Origin: Steromphala cineraria
Lineage: Eukaryota; Mollusca; Gastropoda; Trochida; Trochidae
Assembly: GCA_916613615.1 (NCBI GenBank)
Contig: OU744730.1
Location: forward strand, 31,840,815 to 31,904,814
Length of the DNA stretch: 64,000 nucleotides
Direction: 5' to 3'
The notes beneath the pieces are model-generated. The model was not told where the DNA came from. It saw only the letters and a program-made list of their open reading frames with translations, and did no database searches. Numbering within the stretch: position 1 is the first letter of the stretch; each line of letters opens with the position of its first letter. Below, piece by piece: positions 1-14,498 of the stretch. The translations under genes and the position numbers were made by a program.

Positions 1-70
1 ATGTTTATAGCTTGTTTATTTGCATGTGCTTGTAAGCAAACCGTTTCTACACTACAGTACATTCTGCTTG

Positions 71-312
71 AAGGGACAGTAGCACGTTTTAGGGGGATTA
101 TAATGTGATGTCATGAAAATGAAAATAAATGAAAGAAAAAAATTAATTAAAGGTGTTCACACAAAAATGGCCGCCAATGGATTTTGTTTTAATCTTTATT
201 ATTTATTCTTTGACTATTGATGATTGGTTTGTAAAATGAGATTTCTGACTCTATTATCAATGAAAGAAAATTTTGAAATATATATTTTCAAAAAACGTGC
301 TACTGCCCCTTT
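71..312 (-). mobile_element. TTAAAGGGRCAG-TIR MITE copy 1
   Basis: Ends AAGGGACAGTAGCACG and CGTGCTACTGCCCCTTTA form terminal inverted repeats. Internal AAAATGGCCGCCAATGGATT identifies the family. At 242 bp it is shorter than the roughly 360-bp full form because of an internal deletion. Minus is used here for the orientation in which ATGGCCGCCAAT reads on the plus strand. There is no coding capacity. Confidence 0.75.
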
Positions 313-1265
313 AATAATAGCAAAAGTAGCATAATTGAGTAAATATTTATATAAGCTGCGTCAAACAAGAAAATAATTCAGCTGTTATGTTCTCCATTCT
401 TCTTCTCTTCTTTTATTTTATTTTTCATTCATCTGTAATCAGTTTATTACATTTTCTCTTTCAGCGAAATCTACTGAAAACCTACTGGAAGTGACCTTTT
501 ATTTTTTATAAACAAGGAATGGACATTTAGAAGTGGCTCAACTCGTATAATTTTCAGAGCATGTACATAAATATATGCTAATGTGTGAAAAAACATAAAC
601 ACGCATAGATGCATATCTTATTGGTGTGCCGATAGCACCTGCGTATGTTTGTCCCTATTCGCGAACTTTGTATTTCAGTAAATGTGTGTCTTTGTTATGT
701 ATGTTAAAATTTATTTTCCATTAAACGCAAATGCATAAATATTTTTAAGTTTTATCTGAAAATTAATAAACGGGCACATTGACAACATTTTAAACATGCA
801 TGGCAGGGGTCACGATATTGTGAATTCTATTTCTTACCCCAGCCTGTATTTAACAAAGATATTTTAACAAAACATTACCCAGACACCAATTATTTTATTC
901 AAATTACTTCAAATATGTGTTAACGTGCAATAAGATAATACATCGCATGGCTCTTAGATAATTAGTGCATTTAAACAAACTGTTGTGTGTACTTTCTTTT
1001 GCCTTTCGGTTTATAGTAGTTCGGTAGGAACAATATTCAAAAAAAAAAAATTTTAACTATTTTTTTTATCTACAGCAAAACACAATGACATTTTAACAAA
1101 ACATTAACTTTAAGCCATTTTTTGTTTTTAAACTAATTTATATATGTGTTATGTGTCATAACTTATTTCATCATAAGTCTCTTAGATATTTTGGAAATTT
1201 AAACAAACTACTGTATGTACTTTCTTTTGCATGGCGGTTTATGTGTGAACGAGTGAATGGTAGTA

Positions 1266-1439
1266 CAGTAGAACTCGGATATAACGAACTCCAAGGGACC
1301 CAAGAATTTAGTTCGCTATATCCGGTGTTCGCTATACGCATATAATTTTAATGACATTATATAGGGACGGGACTTAAAAATGTGTTCGCTATATCCGAGT
1401 GTTCTCTATATCAGTGTTTGCTATATCCGTGTTCTACTG
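1266..1439. mobile_element. Pogo/Tigger-like MITE with TA flanks
   Basis: A 174-bp element beginning CAGTAGAACTCGGATATAAC and ending with the inverted GATATAGC...GTTCTACTG, flanked on both sides by TA. Several internal TTCGCTATATCCG motifs repeat the terminal sequence. TIRs starting CAGT-GAAC with CGNNATAACG and a TA target site are typical of pogo/Tigger non-autonomous elements. No transposase is present. Confidence 0.75.
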
Positions 1440-1533
1440 TATATACGAGAATCATTGTGAGAATGAAACGATATTCTTCTCTTTATACATGATACGATGC
1501 GTGTGCTTGTGTATTTAATAGGTATTGTTGCTT

Positions 1534-1871
1534 AAAGGGACAGTGACACGGGAATATAAGCGATGTCAGGAATACAAAAACATGAATGGTTCCAACTTAA
1601 AGACAATGTATTTAAAATAAATGAAGGAGTAACAAATCAAATATATAATGTAAAGTTATGCCATGCGATTCTTTTTCTTACACAAACTGAATTAAAGGTA
1701 TTCACACAAAAATGGCTGCCAATTTTTTTTATAATTTGTTCTCTGACTATGGATGATTGGTTTGTGTAATGAGATTTTTGACAATTTCAAAGTAATACAT
1801 TAAGCATTCACGTACAACTATCAATGAAATATTGAAAAGATAAAATTGTCAAAAAAGTGCTACTGCCCCTG
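1534..1871 (-). mobile_element. TTAAAGGGRCAG-TIR MITE copy 2
   Basis: Starts TTAAAGGGACAGTGACACG and ends GTGCTACTGCCCCTGTAA. It carries the family's internal CACAAAAATGGCTGCCAA and TGGATGATTGGTTTGTG blocks. Near full length. The 68-codon reading frame inside it is an accident of the repeat. Confidence 0.8.
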
Positions 1872-4800
1872 TAAGTGCTGTTATATTCAAATGTTGTGGC
1901 ACATATGCAAATAATTGCTCAAATCATGTTTCTACTTTTATTGCTTTTTTCTGTGACAGTTAATAAATATAGTGTCGCATATGCCACATGACTGTGTCAT
2001 TTTTATATAATTAATGTTTGATTTAATGCATTTGTCTTATACGTGACAATTTATTAACATATCTTTCTTTATTCAAGTATAAGCATGTATTATAATCGTT
2101 TAGAGTTTGTTTTTGTTTTTGTTTTGTTTTTTCGTGGTCTATTTTTCACGACTATACAAGGCTGCTTAAGAGTATCAATGGCCCTACTGCATTCAACCTG
2201 TCGATTTTCTTTGCGGAGATTTTACGGGCGCCTCTTTCAACTGTCGCGAACACTTCGAATGTGACTTTTTTTCGTCAGGTATGATCATGAGAATTAACTT
2301 TTAACTTCAAACGGATATTATTTTAGTTCTAATATACGATTACCTTAACAAGAGAATGTTTGTTAATATTGATTGCAATATTACAAAGAGAGAATTATAT
2401 CTCAATGTTACCAATATGAATAATATTGCTATCCTTGAAACCTCTTTTGATTAAATTGTAAACTATTAACCAAGTTCACAGCAAATAAATCCATTAAGCT
2501 ATTTAACAACGCAGAGTTCGTCTGGATATTGTGTAAAAAAATATATTGTTTAATCGTCGTTAAAAAATATCAAACCCTCGATTATATTGTTCCAAACATT
2601 AACTGCATATCTACAAGAATTTAACATTTTATGATTCTATATAAGTATGATATGATACGCTCTCTCCCTCTTTCTCTAGATCTATGTATCTGAGACCATA
2701 AAAAAATATTTTAAAAATTGATAACACTCTATGATGGTTTTATTAACATTCCTGGGTCAGTCTGTCCAAACTGTTATATTTTGAAAGAGAATCGTTTTGC
2801 ACATTAACATTCTTTATTTCCAAACATTATTTATCTTTGAGCTAATAAAACAACAGGCTTATGACTTTCTTATCAACATTCGAGCATTATCTGTTCAAAA
2901 TTGCAGTTTATTTTGTCAATAATCGTCATTGTTTGTGCCAAATCGACGTTATCTTTGCCATAAAAGCAATTCCAATTATTGAGGACGACGCCATGTTTAA
3001 ACACGCTACTTGATATTTTGATTAATATTCACAAGTTAATTGTAAAATAGTGCATGATAGTTACATGATAGTTGTGTTTGATGGCAATATATAATTGTTA
3101 ACAAGGATCGTTGAAAAGAGGAAGTCACGTGACATTATTAATGATCATGAGATAGCAATCGATAAGGGAAATATTGTGTCATACTATTATATTGACACAT
3201 TCTACTTTATAATAAAGAAGTCACTTTGTATTTAAACTTCCACATATATACATTATATAAATGCATAGGATGTTAACAACCAACATAGATTGTAGCATTT
3301 ATATGTGACAAGGTCACTGTTATTTTTAATGATTTTCGTCGATATATGAATTTTCAATTCATGTGGATACTGCATACAGTATTTCATAACAATATTTATA
3401 TTACATAAAGATACATAAAATCTATAAAGCTTTACAAAAAAATGAAATTTTAAAAACAAAATAATGTTTAAAATATTTTAATTTTGAATGACGACGATTG
3501 AATCATGGCCCATCAAATACAGACAAGAGTCGCGTCTCGAAACATCTCGCGGTTTGACGCGAGAAAGGCCACGTGACCTTCTCATAACTCACTGTAATAA
3601 CTTAATGGGTTGTCTCTTAGTAATTGTGGCTAGTTTGAAGCGTCTTTCATCTCCCAGTAATTAACCCTTAGCTTGTTCAGATTCGTCTAAACCCAGTGCC
3701 TTTGGGCAAATTAGAACCAGATGTCTTTAATAATATCTAATAATGAATATTCTTGGATCGCGATGTCATGAGGATTTGATATTTGTATTACCAGGTCTCC
3801 CCGATGATAGCTAATAATAAATATTTCAAGATAGCCTGGAATTGATGTTTGTGTAAGATCGGTGTCATCAATTTCACTCAGAATTTTTTTAAGATGGCCT
3901 AGTAATTGAAGTTTTTATCGAATGACGGTGAAAAATTCGTGCTTTGTTTTTATTGTGTTTTTTATACCTATTTCGCAGAAACTAAAAGCATTCTGTTTTT
4001 CTGTACCTTATGGTATGTTGTCATGAGATAAATGAATATCTTGCATATTTCACATCATAACGTTTAACATTTGCTTATTTCACATTTAAAAAAATATTAT
4101 ATTTCAATCTTGTAAAATACTTTTCCTTGATATCTAGAAATGCTAAAAATATTTTGTAAATAACATTTGCTCACAACAGTATAATTAAAGTAAGGGTTAT
4201 CTTTTATTCGTCAGCAAGTATAAAATTATTGTGAGAATTCGAAAATTCAGGGAAGAGTGATAATCGCCAATGAAATATGTGTTATGTTATTAAATTGTCG
4301 TTCTTTCTCTCAAATTTATTTCTGATTGAAACAACGACGGTTGTATGACTATCTGCAAGTGGCTTGTTGAGCAATAAGATAATCCTGCAACATAATCCTG
4401 CACTTACGTTTGTAGGGAGATTAAGCGTGTGTATCAACTGTGAGAAATAAACTTTCTTCTGTATTGTCTGATTTCTCATATACATGAAACTTTGTTTCAC
4501 ACATTCTCTTTAGCCACTATGAACGAGGACTTTCAAAATTCGTTGATAAAAATATATAGTCCTACTTCATAACTCTATATTAAAATATGAGCCTTTATAC
4601 AGTGTAGGTCTTCATTCAGCAAATCTAGATTGACTGAAAACAATGAAATTAAAAGCCTAAAGAAATAAAATGATTTGAATAAAGGTACAGTAATTATTCT
4701 AATTATTTCATAGACTAAATTTAGTCGATTTTTATTATCTATATTTGCAAATAATGTCATGATTAAAAATGTTGACAAGATGTTTATGAAATGTAGATAT

Positions 4801-5049
4801 TATTTTAAAAATTCGACAGTACCTCCCTTTCCATAACGCATCACTATTACTGAAATTATGAATAATAATGCTTTGGATTTTCACACTCGGTCACACTCGA
4901 AGATTTGAAGTATTTGAATTTTAATCAATACACGATTGAAGAAACGGTTAGTACTCTTGTAATAAATCTTAACCCTACTTGATAATGTCAGTACACTTCA
5001 AATACGACATTACGAAGAGAACCCAAATCCTTCAAGAAAGGTCAGGCTA

Positions 5050-5848
5050 TTTGGGGCGACGTCGACCTTTACAGCGTTACGTCAAGTTACGTCAAGTCGT
5101 CGCTTTGATGTCGGACACAGTACCAAGGAGACAAGAGCAATGCCTCTTTTAATCTGAACCTTGATATCTGGTTTCCAACAAAGATCGTATCACGTGTGGC
5201 AGAGTGCGATTATTCTCGAATAAATATCGTAGCTGTAATGGTTCGTTTTTATAGATCCCCAACACGCGTCGACTCTGCATAATTATTTGCCTTGCCCGTG
5301 CCGACGTGGCTTTGCTTGGAGCGACATTGGCCTTCTATTTACCGTCAGAGCGGGATTTCTGTGCAAGCTAGTTCACAAAGATGCTTTATTTCATTTAAAC
5401 ACTCGAGAATCTTTACATCATTAAAATCGCAGCGACAGTCAACCACTTAATTTCTCAGGTGCAGGGAAACAGTCACGAAGCGGAGACTTCTTGCGCATGC
5501 TTTGCACGTGCAGCGCATGCGTCCAAGGGCTCTCATCGTTTGACGGACGTCGCTATAGGACGGGATCTTTTAGATCAATTTGGTTGTCCGGCTATATGTT
5601 ATTCACTCCAGAGTGCGCGTCACGTAGTATGAAAGAACGACGTGATCGGAGCCACGGCGGACGTTGGTCCGTGATTATCTGTGCTCAATGTCAACAAACG
5701 CTGTCAGTTCGCTTAGGGCAAAGGTGAGGCATGCCCCACGTGCAATGCCCGACCTTTCTTCCAGAGGGCATTGCGATGCTACTCGTTCGTTGAAAGTAAA
5801 TAAAGACATCGGAAATTTCACCTACGGCAATTGTAACGTCGCCCCAAA
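5050..5848. other. CpG-rich block bounded by a 13-bp inverted repeat
   Basis: TTTGGGGCGACGT at 5050-5062 and its exact reverse complement at 5836-5848 bracket about 800 bp that is much richer in CpG than its surroundings. The block includes a doubled GTTACGTCAA (near 5074 and 5084), CACGTG and several GCATGC sites. The short overlapping frames inside are not convincing as proteins. Confidence 0.4.
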
Positions 5849-8279
5849 ACGTCATTTATCGTGCCGCGGTTTGCAGAAAAGGCTATGTTTTATTGTGTCC
5901 TAAGCGTGGCAGAAATAGTTAATATCTTCATTGCCTCTTTTCAATTTGTGACGTCATGTGAAATTTGAACCGGAAAATATCTTCGTTAAATTTCGCATTT
6001 AACAACGCTCCATTGATAATTGGTTTAATTCACCCATTACAAGAAGAAACAAAATTTAGCTTAGATGTTAGGTCCAATATTAAAGGGGTCACATATTCAC
6101 TCATTGTACTAAGTTTATCGATACTGAATAAATTAAAACGGAAACAAAAAGGTTTTGTTAGTAAATGAAACCCCAAAATTAATTAAAAAATAATGTTTAA
6201 TTTGAATTCGCCTTTGTGATACTTTGAAAGAAATACGACAAATCGTCCAAATAATAACTGAATTACCATTATTAATATCTACAACAACAAAATCGTCTAA
6301 GTTGTAGCCTTTGAAATACTTTCTTTTTTTATTTCACGACCTGCTGAAAGTTTAAACATCACATAAATCCCAATCTGATCAAATAAGAAACATATCTAAA
6401 TGTAAAATAATATGAATATTTCCAAAATACTTTATCAAAAGTAAATTTTGCAAAAATCACATTTAACAAAATCAAATGGCTCATTCGCATCCAGATAAAA
6501 ACGTGGTTTGCAAAATATTAGCCTCAAATATCTAAACAGGCTGGCCATTGTTGTCTTTGAACAACCAACAACATTGATTTTTTTCAGGTAATAAGCCTAA
6601 TTTCATCTGCAAGGCGACAAAGTGGTCTTAAACCCAAAATACGCTGCTAATAATCTCAATGTCAAAATGCATTTTCCGGTCAAATAACGAAACAACCAGA
6701 TGATCAGGGGCTTATCGGCTTTTAACACCATCTTATCTGCAAACTCCGTATTGAGATTACGCATGGGTGAATAAAAACATCAAGAAATATTTTTCCGACA
6801 AAATTTAACAGCGGAACTTCCTGATTTTCATACGCTTGTCAAACGAAGTTACAGTGTTCATTTCGCAGGATTCAATTAGGACCTTTATCTTAACAAGTAA
6901 TTAGTTTTTTGACTGAATTCATCAAAATCTCTAGATCATAACCACGGCTTGGTTGAAACGTGCGTGACTCTCCACTGTCGTCAGCGGAAGTCGTATTAGG
7001 AGCGAGCTAAAGACGGTTGAATTAGTAGCGCGATAAAGGAAGAGTCGTGTTAGGCGCGCGAAGTACCGGTGGGTGATTATCAAATCCGTGTAATTTCTAC
7101 AAGAGCTTTCTGTGCAACAAACATAGAAACGGGACTAATACTGGCTTAGCTAAAATAGACATTTATCCACTAAATTACACAGGTAGATTATACGATTGAT
7201 TTTGCTGATACGGAGTTTTTGAGGAAGGAAACTTTGCGTTTTATTTGATGAAAACATTAATCGGTTTAATCATAACGGTGGGCTGATTTGTTGTCAACTC
7301 AAATACGATAAATCATTTCAAGTCAAAAGGGCTTTTTAGTTTTAAGGAAGACAACTACAGGGTTATTCTAAGGGAATATTAAGGTTTTGTTCGTTTAGAG
7401 CTTGACACACTTATATCAAAGGTGAAATGCATTGAAAGATTGTGCTATTAATTAATCCATTAATGCAGAAATTTGATTATTCTCTCAAAGTTAGTTCCAC
7501 AAGGGACATCGATAAAAATATAAATTGAAAATATGAGTCCAAAAACATTTTCAAACCGACTTCTGATATTTTACATAATATTTTTAATAGTTTGTTTTTT
7601 TACAAGTACTTTTGAATGTATATATAGGAAGTTTGAAATGAAATGATTGAACTCATATGAAAAGTAAATACACGTTGTACATGTATCGAAAACATCAGTT
7701 ATTGAAATGTAAGATTAATTTCAGTTGATTCTTAAGAAAATTGTCTAAATTACGTTTATAATATTAATTTCGGCGACTTTGAATGGTGTACAATATCCTT
7801 TTTAAATCATATTATCAAGGTTATCAGATGATTTATTGCAGTCAATGTTGCTATACAATAACAACATATAATATAGATATTTTATAGAAACATATTGCAA
7901 AAAACAAATGTAGAGAATACGTTAACATACCCTATTTGATTTGACAAAAAGCAAAATTGATAACTTCACAAACCGAAGATGACAAGGGACATAACTCTAT
8001 TCGACCAAAGAACCAAGAAGCATATGTTGACTTTTAACGGGGAAATGTAATACAGGATTGAATCGCTTTCTGACAGTGAGTGGAAAATCAAATCTGAGTA
8101 AAAGGATAAAGAATTGGGGATCTTCCGAACAGAAGTGGTCAATCTGTAAAGCAAATGCGAATCTTTACTGCAATCGCGTCGAAGCGGGCCACATAATTTG
8201 AAATTTCCCGTCGTGTTATTGCAAAGTTAGGTCAATACACATGTTCTTCTGAAGCGTGCTTGGGAAGCTTTCGTTAAAA

Positions 8280-9080
8280 CCCTCGTCAGGATGAAGAAGA
8301 AAGGGAAATTTGGATCTGTACCATCAACGCAAACTTTCAACAAATCGTAATTACAACTTTTGATGAAGAGAAATCTGAACAAGCGTCTCCATGGCAACGC
8401 CTCGACAACCGGAAGTTAGGTCTGCCCTTCTCACGATCCTCTTCCCCGTTGTTCGTCTTCGCATGTTGAGAATGAAAACGTTACCAATGTGTACTGATAA
8501 AATTCACGCTTAAAATACTTTCTCATCCTATCCGCTTTTTCCCCTGTTTGTGTATTGTGCGTGAGCCGACACTGCCTGTACGTTTAATTTCCTTTCGACG
8601 ATAGGTTCGCACACAGAGAGTGCAATTGATCGCCATCTTTGAAATATTTCTTCGCCCTCGCTCTCCAGTGTCAATAATCCTCTCTTATTATGTCGGTTAC
8701 ACGAATTGCCGTTCCAACAAAATTATACGGACCAAAATGACCAGTGAAGAAGCTGAAAAGAGACTGTTGGCACTTCATTAAGTCATTAGTATCAGGTTTG
8801 CCCATCAAAGGTGAATAAAACCAAACAAGGCAGGCCGACGCAGGAAAGAAGTCGGGAGGTCGGCGGATATTTGGAAGCGAAAGATTCTTCCGTTTTGAGA
8901 TTAGCTCCTTCTGTAGGTTGAGTAGTGAGCGGTGTTTTCATTTAGAGGTAAATATCCCTCTTGATTTGACGACTCGATGTAGGGGGTTGCCGCGTACGGA
9001 TCGATACACCGCAAATATCTTCACCGGCTTATCCGAGTCTACAGCCGAGGACTTCCGGTCTAAAAAGCTACACGGACAAG
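8280..9080. promoter_or_regulatory. Motif-dense CpG patch with RFX X-box and ETS sites
   Basis: GTCTCCATGGCAAC at 8385-8398 fits the RFX X-box consensus. ACCGGAAGT at 8408-8416 is a consensus ETS site 10 bp away, and a second ETS site lies at 9051-9059 (ACTTCCGGT). No gene is evident on either side, so this is a candidate enhancer or an unrecognised promoter. Confidence 0.35.
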
Positions 9081-12000
9081 TCGCTGATGGGAGTTTGAAT
9101 GACTTATTAGTTCTGTAAAGTGGATAGATCAATTGGATTCCCCTGACAAGTAATTGCCTGAACCAAGGAGTACCCTGCTGGAAACTGAACATTCACACTT
9201 CCATTTCCGGTACGGGCCAAACATCGATATCCCTTTATTAAACATCTGATGGGAGTCCCAGTGTTTGTTTAAAGACAGATTGAAGTTAGCTTTTAAATCT
9301 TGAACCGATTCTGCTCAAGATCTAGACCCTTGACAGATTTAAGCCTTTCTCATCAAGTTGTCACATTTGCTAAAGGATGGGTTAGAGAATGGTTCAAGAT
9401 GAGTTTTAAAGTTTTGAAAGCTGTTTTTGTTACATTCTCTAAAACATGGCGTCTTTGTCTGACGGAAGACATAATTTTAGTAATGATTGTATGATTGGTT
9501 TAGGATCTTGAACACTTACTTCATAAACATGTATGGAACATATTATTTCAGAACAAAGAAAAAATTACATTTTCGAAATAGTTGTCATCCATAAAACTGT
9601 TATTCTTCAATCAAGGATTGTCATCATTTCTGTTATAGGCAAATTAAACGAAATATTTGTCTTGGATACCCCGAATACAGAAACAGGGTAATGAACATGA
9701 TAATCACAACTGTGAAATACACCATTTTCAAAGCAAAACAATTTGGTCTGAAACCAAACTTCACATACATTCAAAATGATCTGAAGAAAATATATAATAT
9801 TGACAAATATAACTGTTATTCGAATTGCAACTTCGCAAAATATATGAATTTTTGGTCGTCCTGCCATTTACTATTCACACACTTATCACTTCTTTATATG
9901 CCTTTCCATTGTAATTGGAAACTTGATATAACCTGTGCATATTTGTATATATGCAAAATTCGCCTATATGTAGATGTTGCTATGTAAAATGTCACTTTCT
10001 TTGTAGTTTGAACCTATATGTACATGTACCAAAGCTCAACCTTTTCATACATTCCAATCATCTATTTTAACCAAATCGAAAACAACATTCTTCAGCTCAT
10101 AAATATGTAATATCGGTCAATAAACTTTTGAATTCATATCATTGTACAAGCATCTGGATAACTCTTTAGTTTCTCTAGAATGTGACATGTATGATTTGGA
10201 GAAAATAAAATGAGTTAAAGACAAAATGTATGGATGACAACTTCTTGTTCATTGTTGATCACAAAGTTTCTGGACTTTACCATGCCCCTTCGTCAGGGGA
10301 ATGGTTGAATGCAAGATACATCGAAGTATATAAATACAAAGTTAGGAAGCCAGCGATACATGTATATAAAATATTGACAGCAGATGAACGTGTTAACTGG
10401 ATTTTAATAAATTAAAAACGTTTATTTAACCAGTCAAATTTGGCCAATGTTTTCATGAAACATCCATAGTCTCTCATAACCTTTATTGGGTGGCTCACGT
10501 TCGTGTACTTTAAAATGTATATATGTATTGTGTATTTTATATGTGAAGTGAGACTCAAATAAGTTATCTTTCTGTCTGTCTGTCCAATATTCTTTTAGCT
10601 ATAAGAACCCAAAAATAGAGATTTTTTTTTAAATGGCAAAACTTTTTATCATGGTAGTTATCATTTTTTTAAAAGGGCCATAAAAAGTCAATTTCGGAAT
10701 CATAATTCGTTTTATAATCAAACTACTGCCACTATTAGTTTTAGAAGCAACCGCCATCCCAGCATGCCTCATTACCGGACATGTGACCAGAAGACAAGCT
10801 ATTCATAAACATGATGACGACAATCGACTTTTAAAATATACTCCGGACGATTTAATAGAATAATTAGATGAAATTGTTTTGCTCAACTTGGGCGATTATA
10901 GCCACGAGTCAAAATAAATTCAGATATCAAATCTGATCTGGAGCGATCGAGCGCCATAGTAAACACACCAAGGGCCCTTTGTATTGTTTAACAGCATTGA
11001 TAATCTCGATATCGCATGCGCATAGGAGGCATGCACGTGAATTCGTAATTCATTCGGGTATGCACGTGCGTTATTCGAGACATGCGCACATGCCGAGGAC
11101 AAAACGGGAAGATTTATCGTTGAAATAGATCCTTGTTACCAATCCCGAGGTTAGAGATGCATAACGGGAATGGAGAAGGGGTCGGATCAAAGAGTTTGGT
11201 TCGAGAGTTTATTTTCAATAAACACCTGCAGTGACGCATACTACTTTGTAACTGTGTTTCAATGATTTAAATCTTACTTAATTCTGTGATCTGTCATTTT
11301 GAACAATGTTTGGAGAACGGGTTTGAGTCAAATATTTGAGATTTTTTTAAATTTAATGTAGCAATTTTTTGTAACTTTATTTTGTAGGAAACGCTTATAA
11401 ATCTTACGAAACATGTAAATAACATTGTAATCTATGAAGAAATAATCGAATTATAGTGTATCGTACCCGAATATTTGTGTTGATGGCAAATGCTTACTTG
11501 TTCTTCTCACAGGTTGTCAAATGTAGGGTTCGTTTATCAACTCTACACACTGTTTCAAAGAACAAGAAATTTAATAAAAAATTGTGTTTCTAAATATGTT
11601 ATTCATAATTAGCAATTGTAATGATTTTCTTTTCTTTTGTACATGAGGCACTGTTGTTTTGAAGAGAAAGGGGACGAAATTGAAGGTGCCGTTATCGAAA
11701 GTTTAATGCCTTAAAATATCTCCATATTGTCCTTTTATAAGCGTATCTGTTTCTTCATCTTGTATTTTCTATAAGTGGTTATTTCAATATACAGCGGGTT
11801 TTCTTAGCGTTCAATATTTTCTTTATAAGATTTTTTAGGATAATGCTTAACGACAAAGAACAAATGAAAAAAGATTAGGTCGTATCGAAAGAATAAATTC
11901 ATACATATACCTGCAATGAAGGCGCATAAAACTAAATGTAAAATCGGAGCTCAACATTAAAAGGACAAGGAAATCATCACCAGTTGAAACCCTTTTATAA

Positions 12001-13027
12001 TAAATTACTGAGTTATCTGTACATATCTTCATTTTGAGAATCATAACATTGCGTTTGGCAATTAACAAAAAGCACAATCTCAGGTTATTTCTGTAAATCT
12101 CGCAAAAACAACATATGTGTTGTTAGCAGTGTTCCAGTATCATGCATGAGTTTACCTATACTGAAATACAGAATATTTGAGTTGATATTTTTACTGATAC
12201 ATGGTACTTTCATACAATTTGATATCCCCCTCCTCAATTATATATAATTAATATTATATTGTATCATGTTTATTTAAACAATAATTATTGACAAAATGAT
12301 ATACATGTTTATAGGTTACGTTTGTTCAAAAAGTTCAAATTATTTTTACAAAGAGATTGATATAGTGTTGTTGAAAGTGGAAATTACCATTGGATTGTGT
12401 GGTATGATGGTTTGAATGTATAAATGACCCAAATGTAACAAAATTGATTTCATTCCGATCAATTAAAAAAAACGCATAATCAGTTTTGTCAATTCTCCGT
12501 AAAACCTATACCATGATATTATTTACATAGTAACATAGTTAATCATGTAAAACCTCAGTTGTAAGCAATTTTATATTTTCATTACCACTATACTTCAGCG
12601 TCATGGTATTCCAAATCGCGGAAAGGACGAACAAAGCCTGAATGCTATTCTGTTAAAAAGTCATTGTCCAACATCTCAATTAATAACAATATTTTATTTT
12701 TATAACGTTAATTTTAAACGTGATTATTACCCATAATATTCATATCGTGAAAAAAAATCATAAGTCTCTTCTGTCACGAATAAACCAAACCATCATCTAA
12801 CATCTCAATTAATAACAATTTGATATTTTCAGTATGTTAGTTTCCAAAATTGAAACATCACCCTTCTCAACTTTACTAATAAACAATCAGTAAATGTCAT
12901 AACACACGGAGATGTTGAAATCAACACCCCTCGATAACGCCCTGTGACAATATAGTTCCGGCGGTGTGATATCGATCGGTGATGAACACCTGCAGGGTTG
13001 AAGAGATCATTGCGCCACTAATTACGA

Positions 13028-13045
13028 AGGTCAAAGGTCACGTGA
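13028..13045 (+). promoter_or_regulatory. Perfect DR1 nuclear-receptor site overlapping an E-box
   Basis: AGGTCA-A-AGGTCA at 13028-13040 is an exact DR1 (RXR/HNF4-type), fused to TCACGTGA at 13038-13045. Confidence 0.4.
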
Positions 13046-14379
13046 TCGTTTAGTATCTCGACCTGTGTTAAATAATGAGAAACTATAAAGGGGTCGTCTC
13101 AAAGGCTTTCGAATAATTAAGAGTTTTTGAATTTGATGATGTTTTTTCAAAAAAGTTTATTAAATAAAAACATAGGAGAATTCGTTCATACAATTTCGAT
13201 GTTATGTTTTTTAAATTTGTACTTTATTTTCGTTAGTTTCATATGTCATTAAAAGCTTTTTTTTAAATTAACAACGCGAAAGGTGGACCAGGCGTTAATA
13301 AGAACTGCAATTGTTATAACGATTATATTTCCCCCAAAAATGCAAGTATTTTTTAATGTTGTTTTGTCGAGAAAGTATCAAGATCGTCTCCTTTAATCAC
13401 TGTTATATCATGACGTCAGTCTCTTTCAATTTTTTTCTATTCTATTTATATGACGTAAAAATATTGTTGCCAAATAATAGGACACTCAATCAATCCAATG
13501 AATTTAGATTTTTTTCAAATTAATTAGTGGAACGGGTTTGATATATGCTATGCTATATGACTGCTTTTGAACAAATACGATCTCCATACATGGATTTTTT
13601 TCAACTGTTAAAGTAACACTATATAAATTTTGCGATTGGTGGAGGGGAGAACATTATTTTTTTGTAATAATGTACTGTTGTATGTATAAATGATTGTTCG
13701 GCGCTTTATTTATGTGTTCCTGTTATCTTTTTTTAAAACTTTTTTTCTGACTTCAAAGTATAGGTTATCTAAATAATTTGAACAATAGTACTCGTCATGG
13801 AAAGCATTCATTTTCTTGATCGAAAGATATAAACTGTTATCTTTTTTTATATATAAACATTGTGCGTAAATTTCTTCTACAAAATTTCCTTTGGTGAAAG
13901 TTGAACATGTTTAAAATGATCGAATGGTATAAAACTGACATGCGACGGCTGTAGTCCTTTTCGTTCTGCATGTTACAATGGGATGCGGGAAGTACTGTTC
14001 TTTGTTTCAAAGCGGTTTTCTAACCAATACTTACGTTGCTTTCTGTATTTTTTCACAATTTCCTTGCAAGCCCTTAAACCTTTTGTGTGAATTTGAACTT
14101 ATTTTGCCCTTAGATAAATCAAATGTACAGTGTATAAGGTTTAAAGGAAATATAGCTCATATTTAGATGAACCATTCACGATTCTTTCAGGAAACGTATT
14201 ACTGATATTGAAAAACAGAGGAATTTGTAATAGATATACCCACACTTCCCGAGACGTATCGCTCAATAACCTCCTATTTGAATCTTAGGAAACACGATTA
14301 AACAGTAGGTGTATAATATATTGAGTGACACATCGAGGAAAGTGTGGTGATGTCTGACTTATTATTTTAATAGTATTGT

Positions 14380-14498
14380 ATGTGTCTCTCGTAAATCGCT
14401 GTGCGATTGGTTGTGTATGTGTGTTTTATGTATATATTTTATGAACCTGTAACATGTACACAAGTGAGACAGAAATAAAATATTGATTGATTGATATA
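14380..14498 (+). repeat. Possible LINE 3' tail
   Basis: AT-rich segment ending GTGAGACAGAAATAAAATATTGATTGATTGAT, i.e. a polyadenylation-like signal followed by short tail repeats, as at many LINE 3' ends. A similar tail, GTGAGACTCAAATAAGTT followed by (CTGT)n, is at 10545-10587. No coding part is attached to either. Confidence 0.3.

Larger units (their letters stand above)
313..5049. other. 3' flank, no gene seen
   Basis: AT-rich DNA apart from the two MITEs (1266-1439 and 1534-1871). A small CpG patch with CACGTG and TCTCG/CGCGAGA words lies at 3530-3590. Open frames are short and low in complexity. Confidence 0.6.

Noticed and set aside
11190..11220. GGTTCGAGA as a tRNA B box
   Set aside because: No A box at the right distance and no cloverleaf can be drawn.
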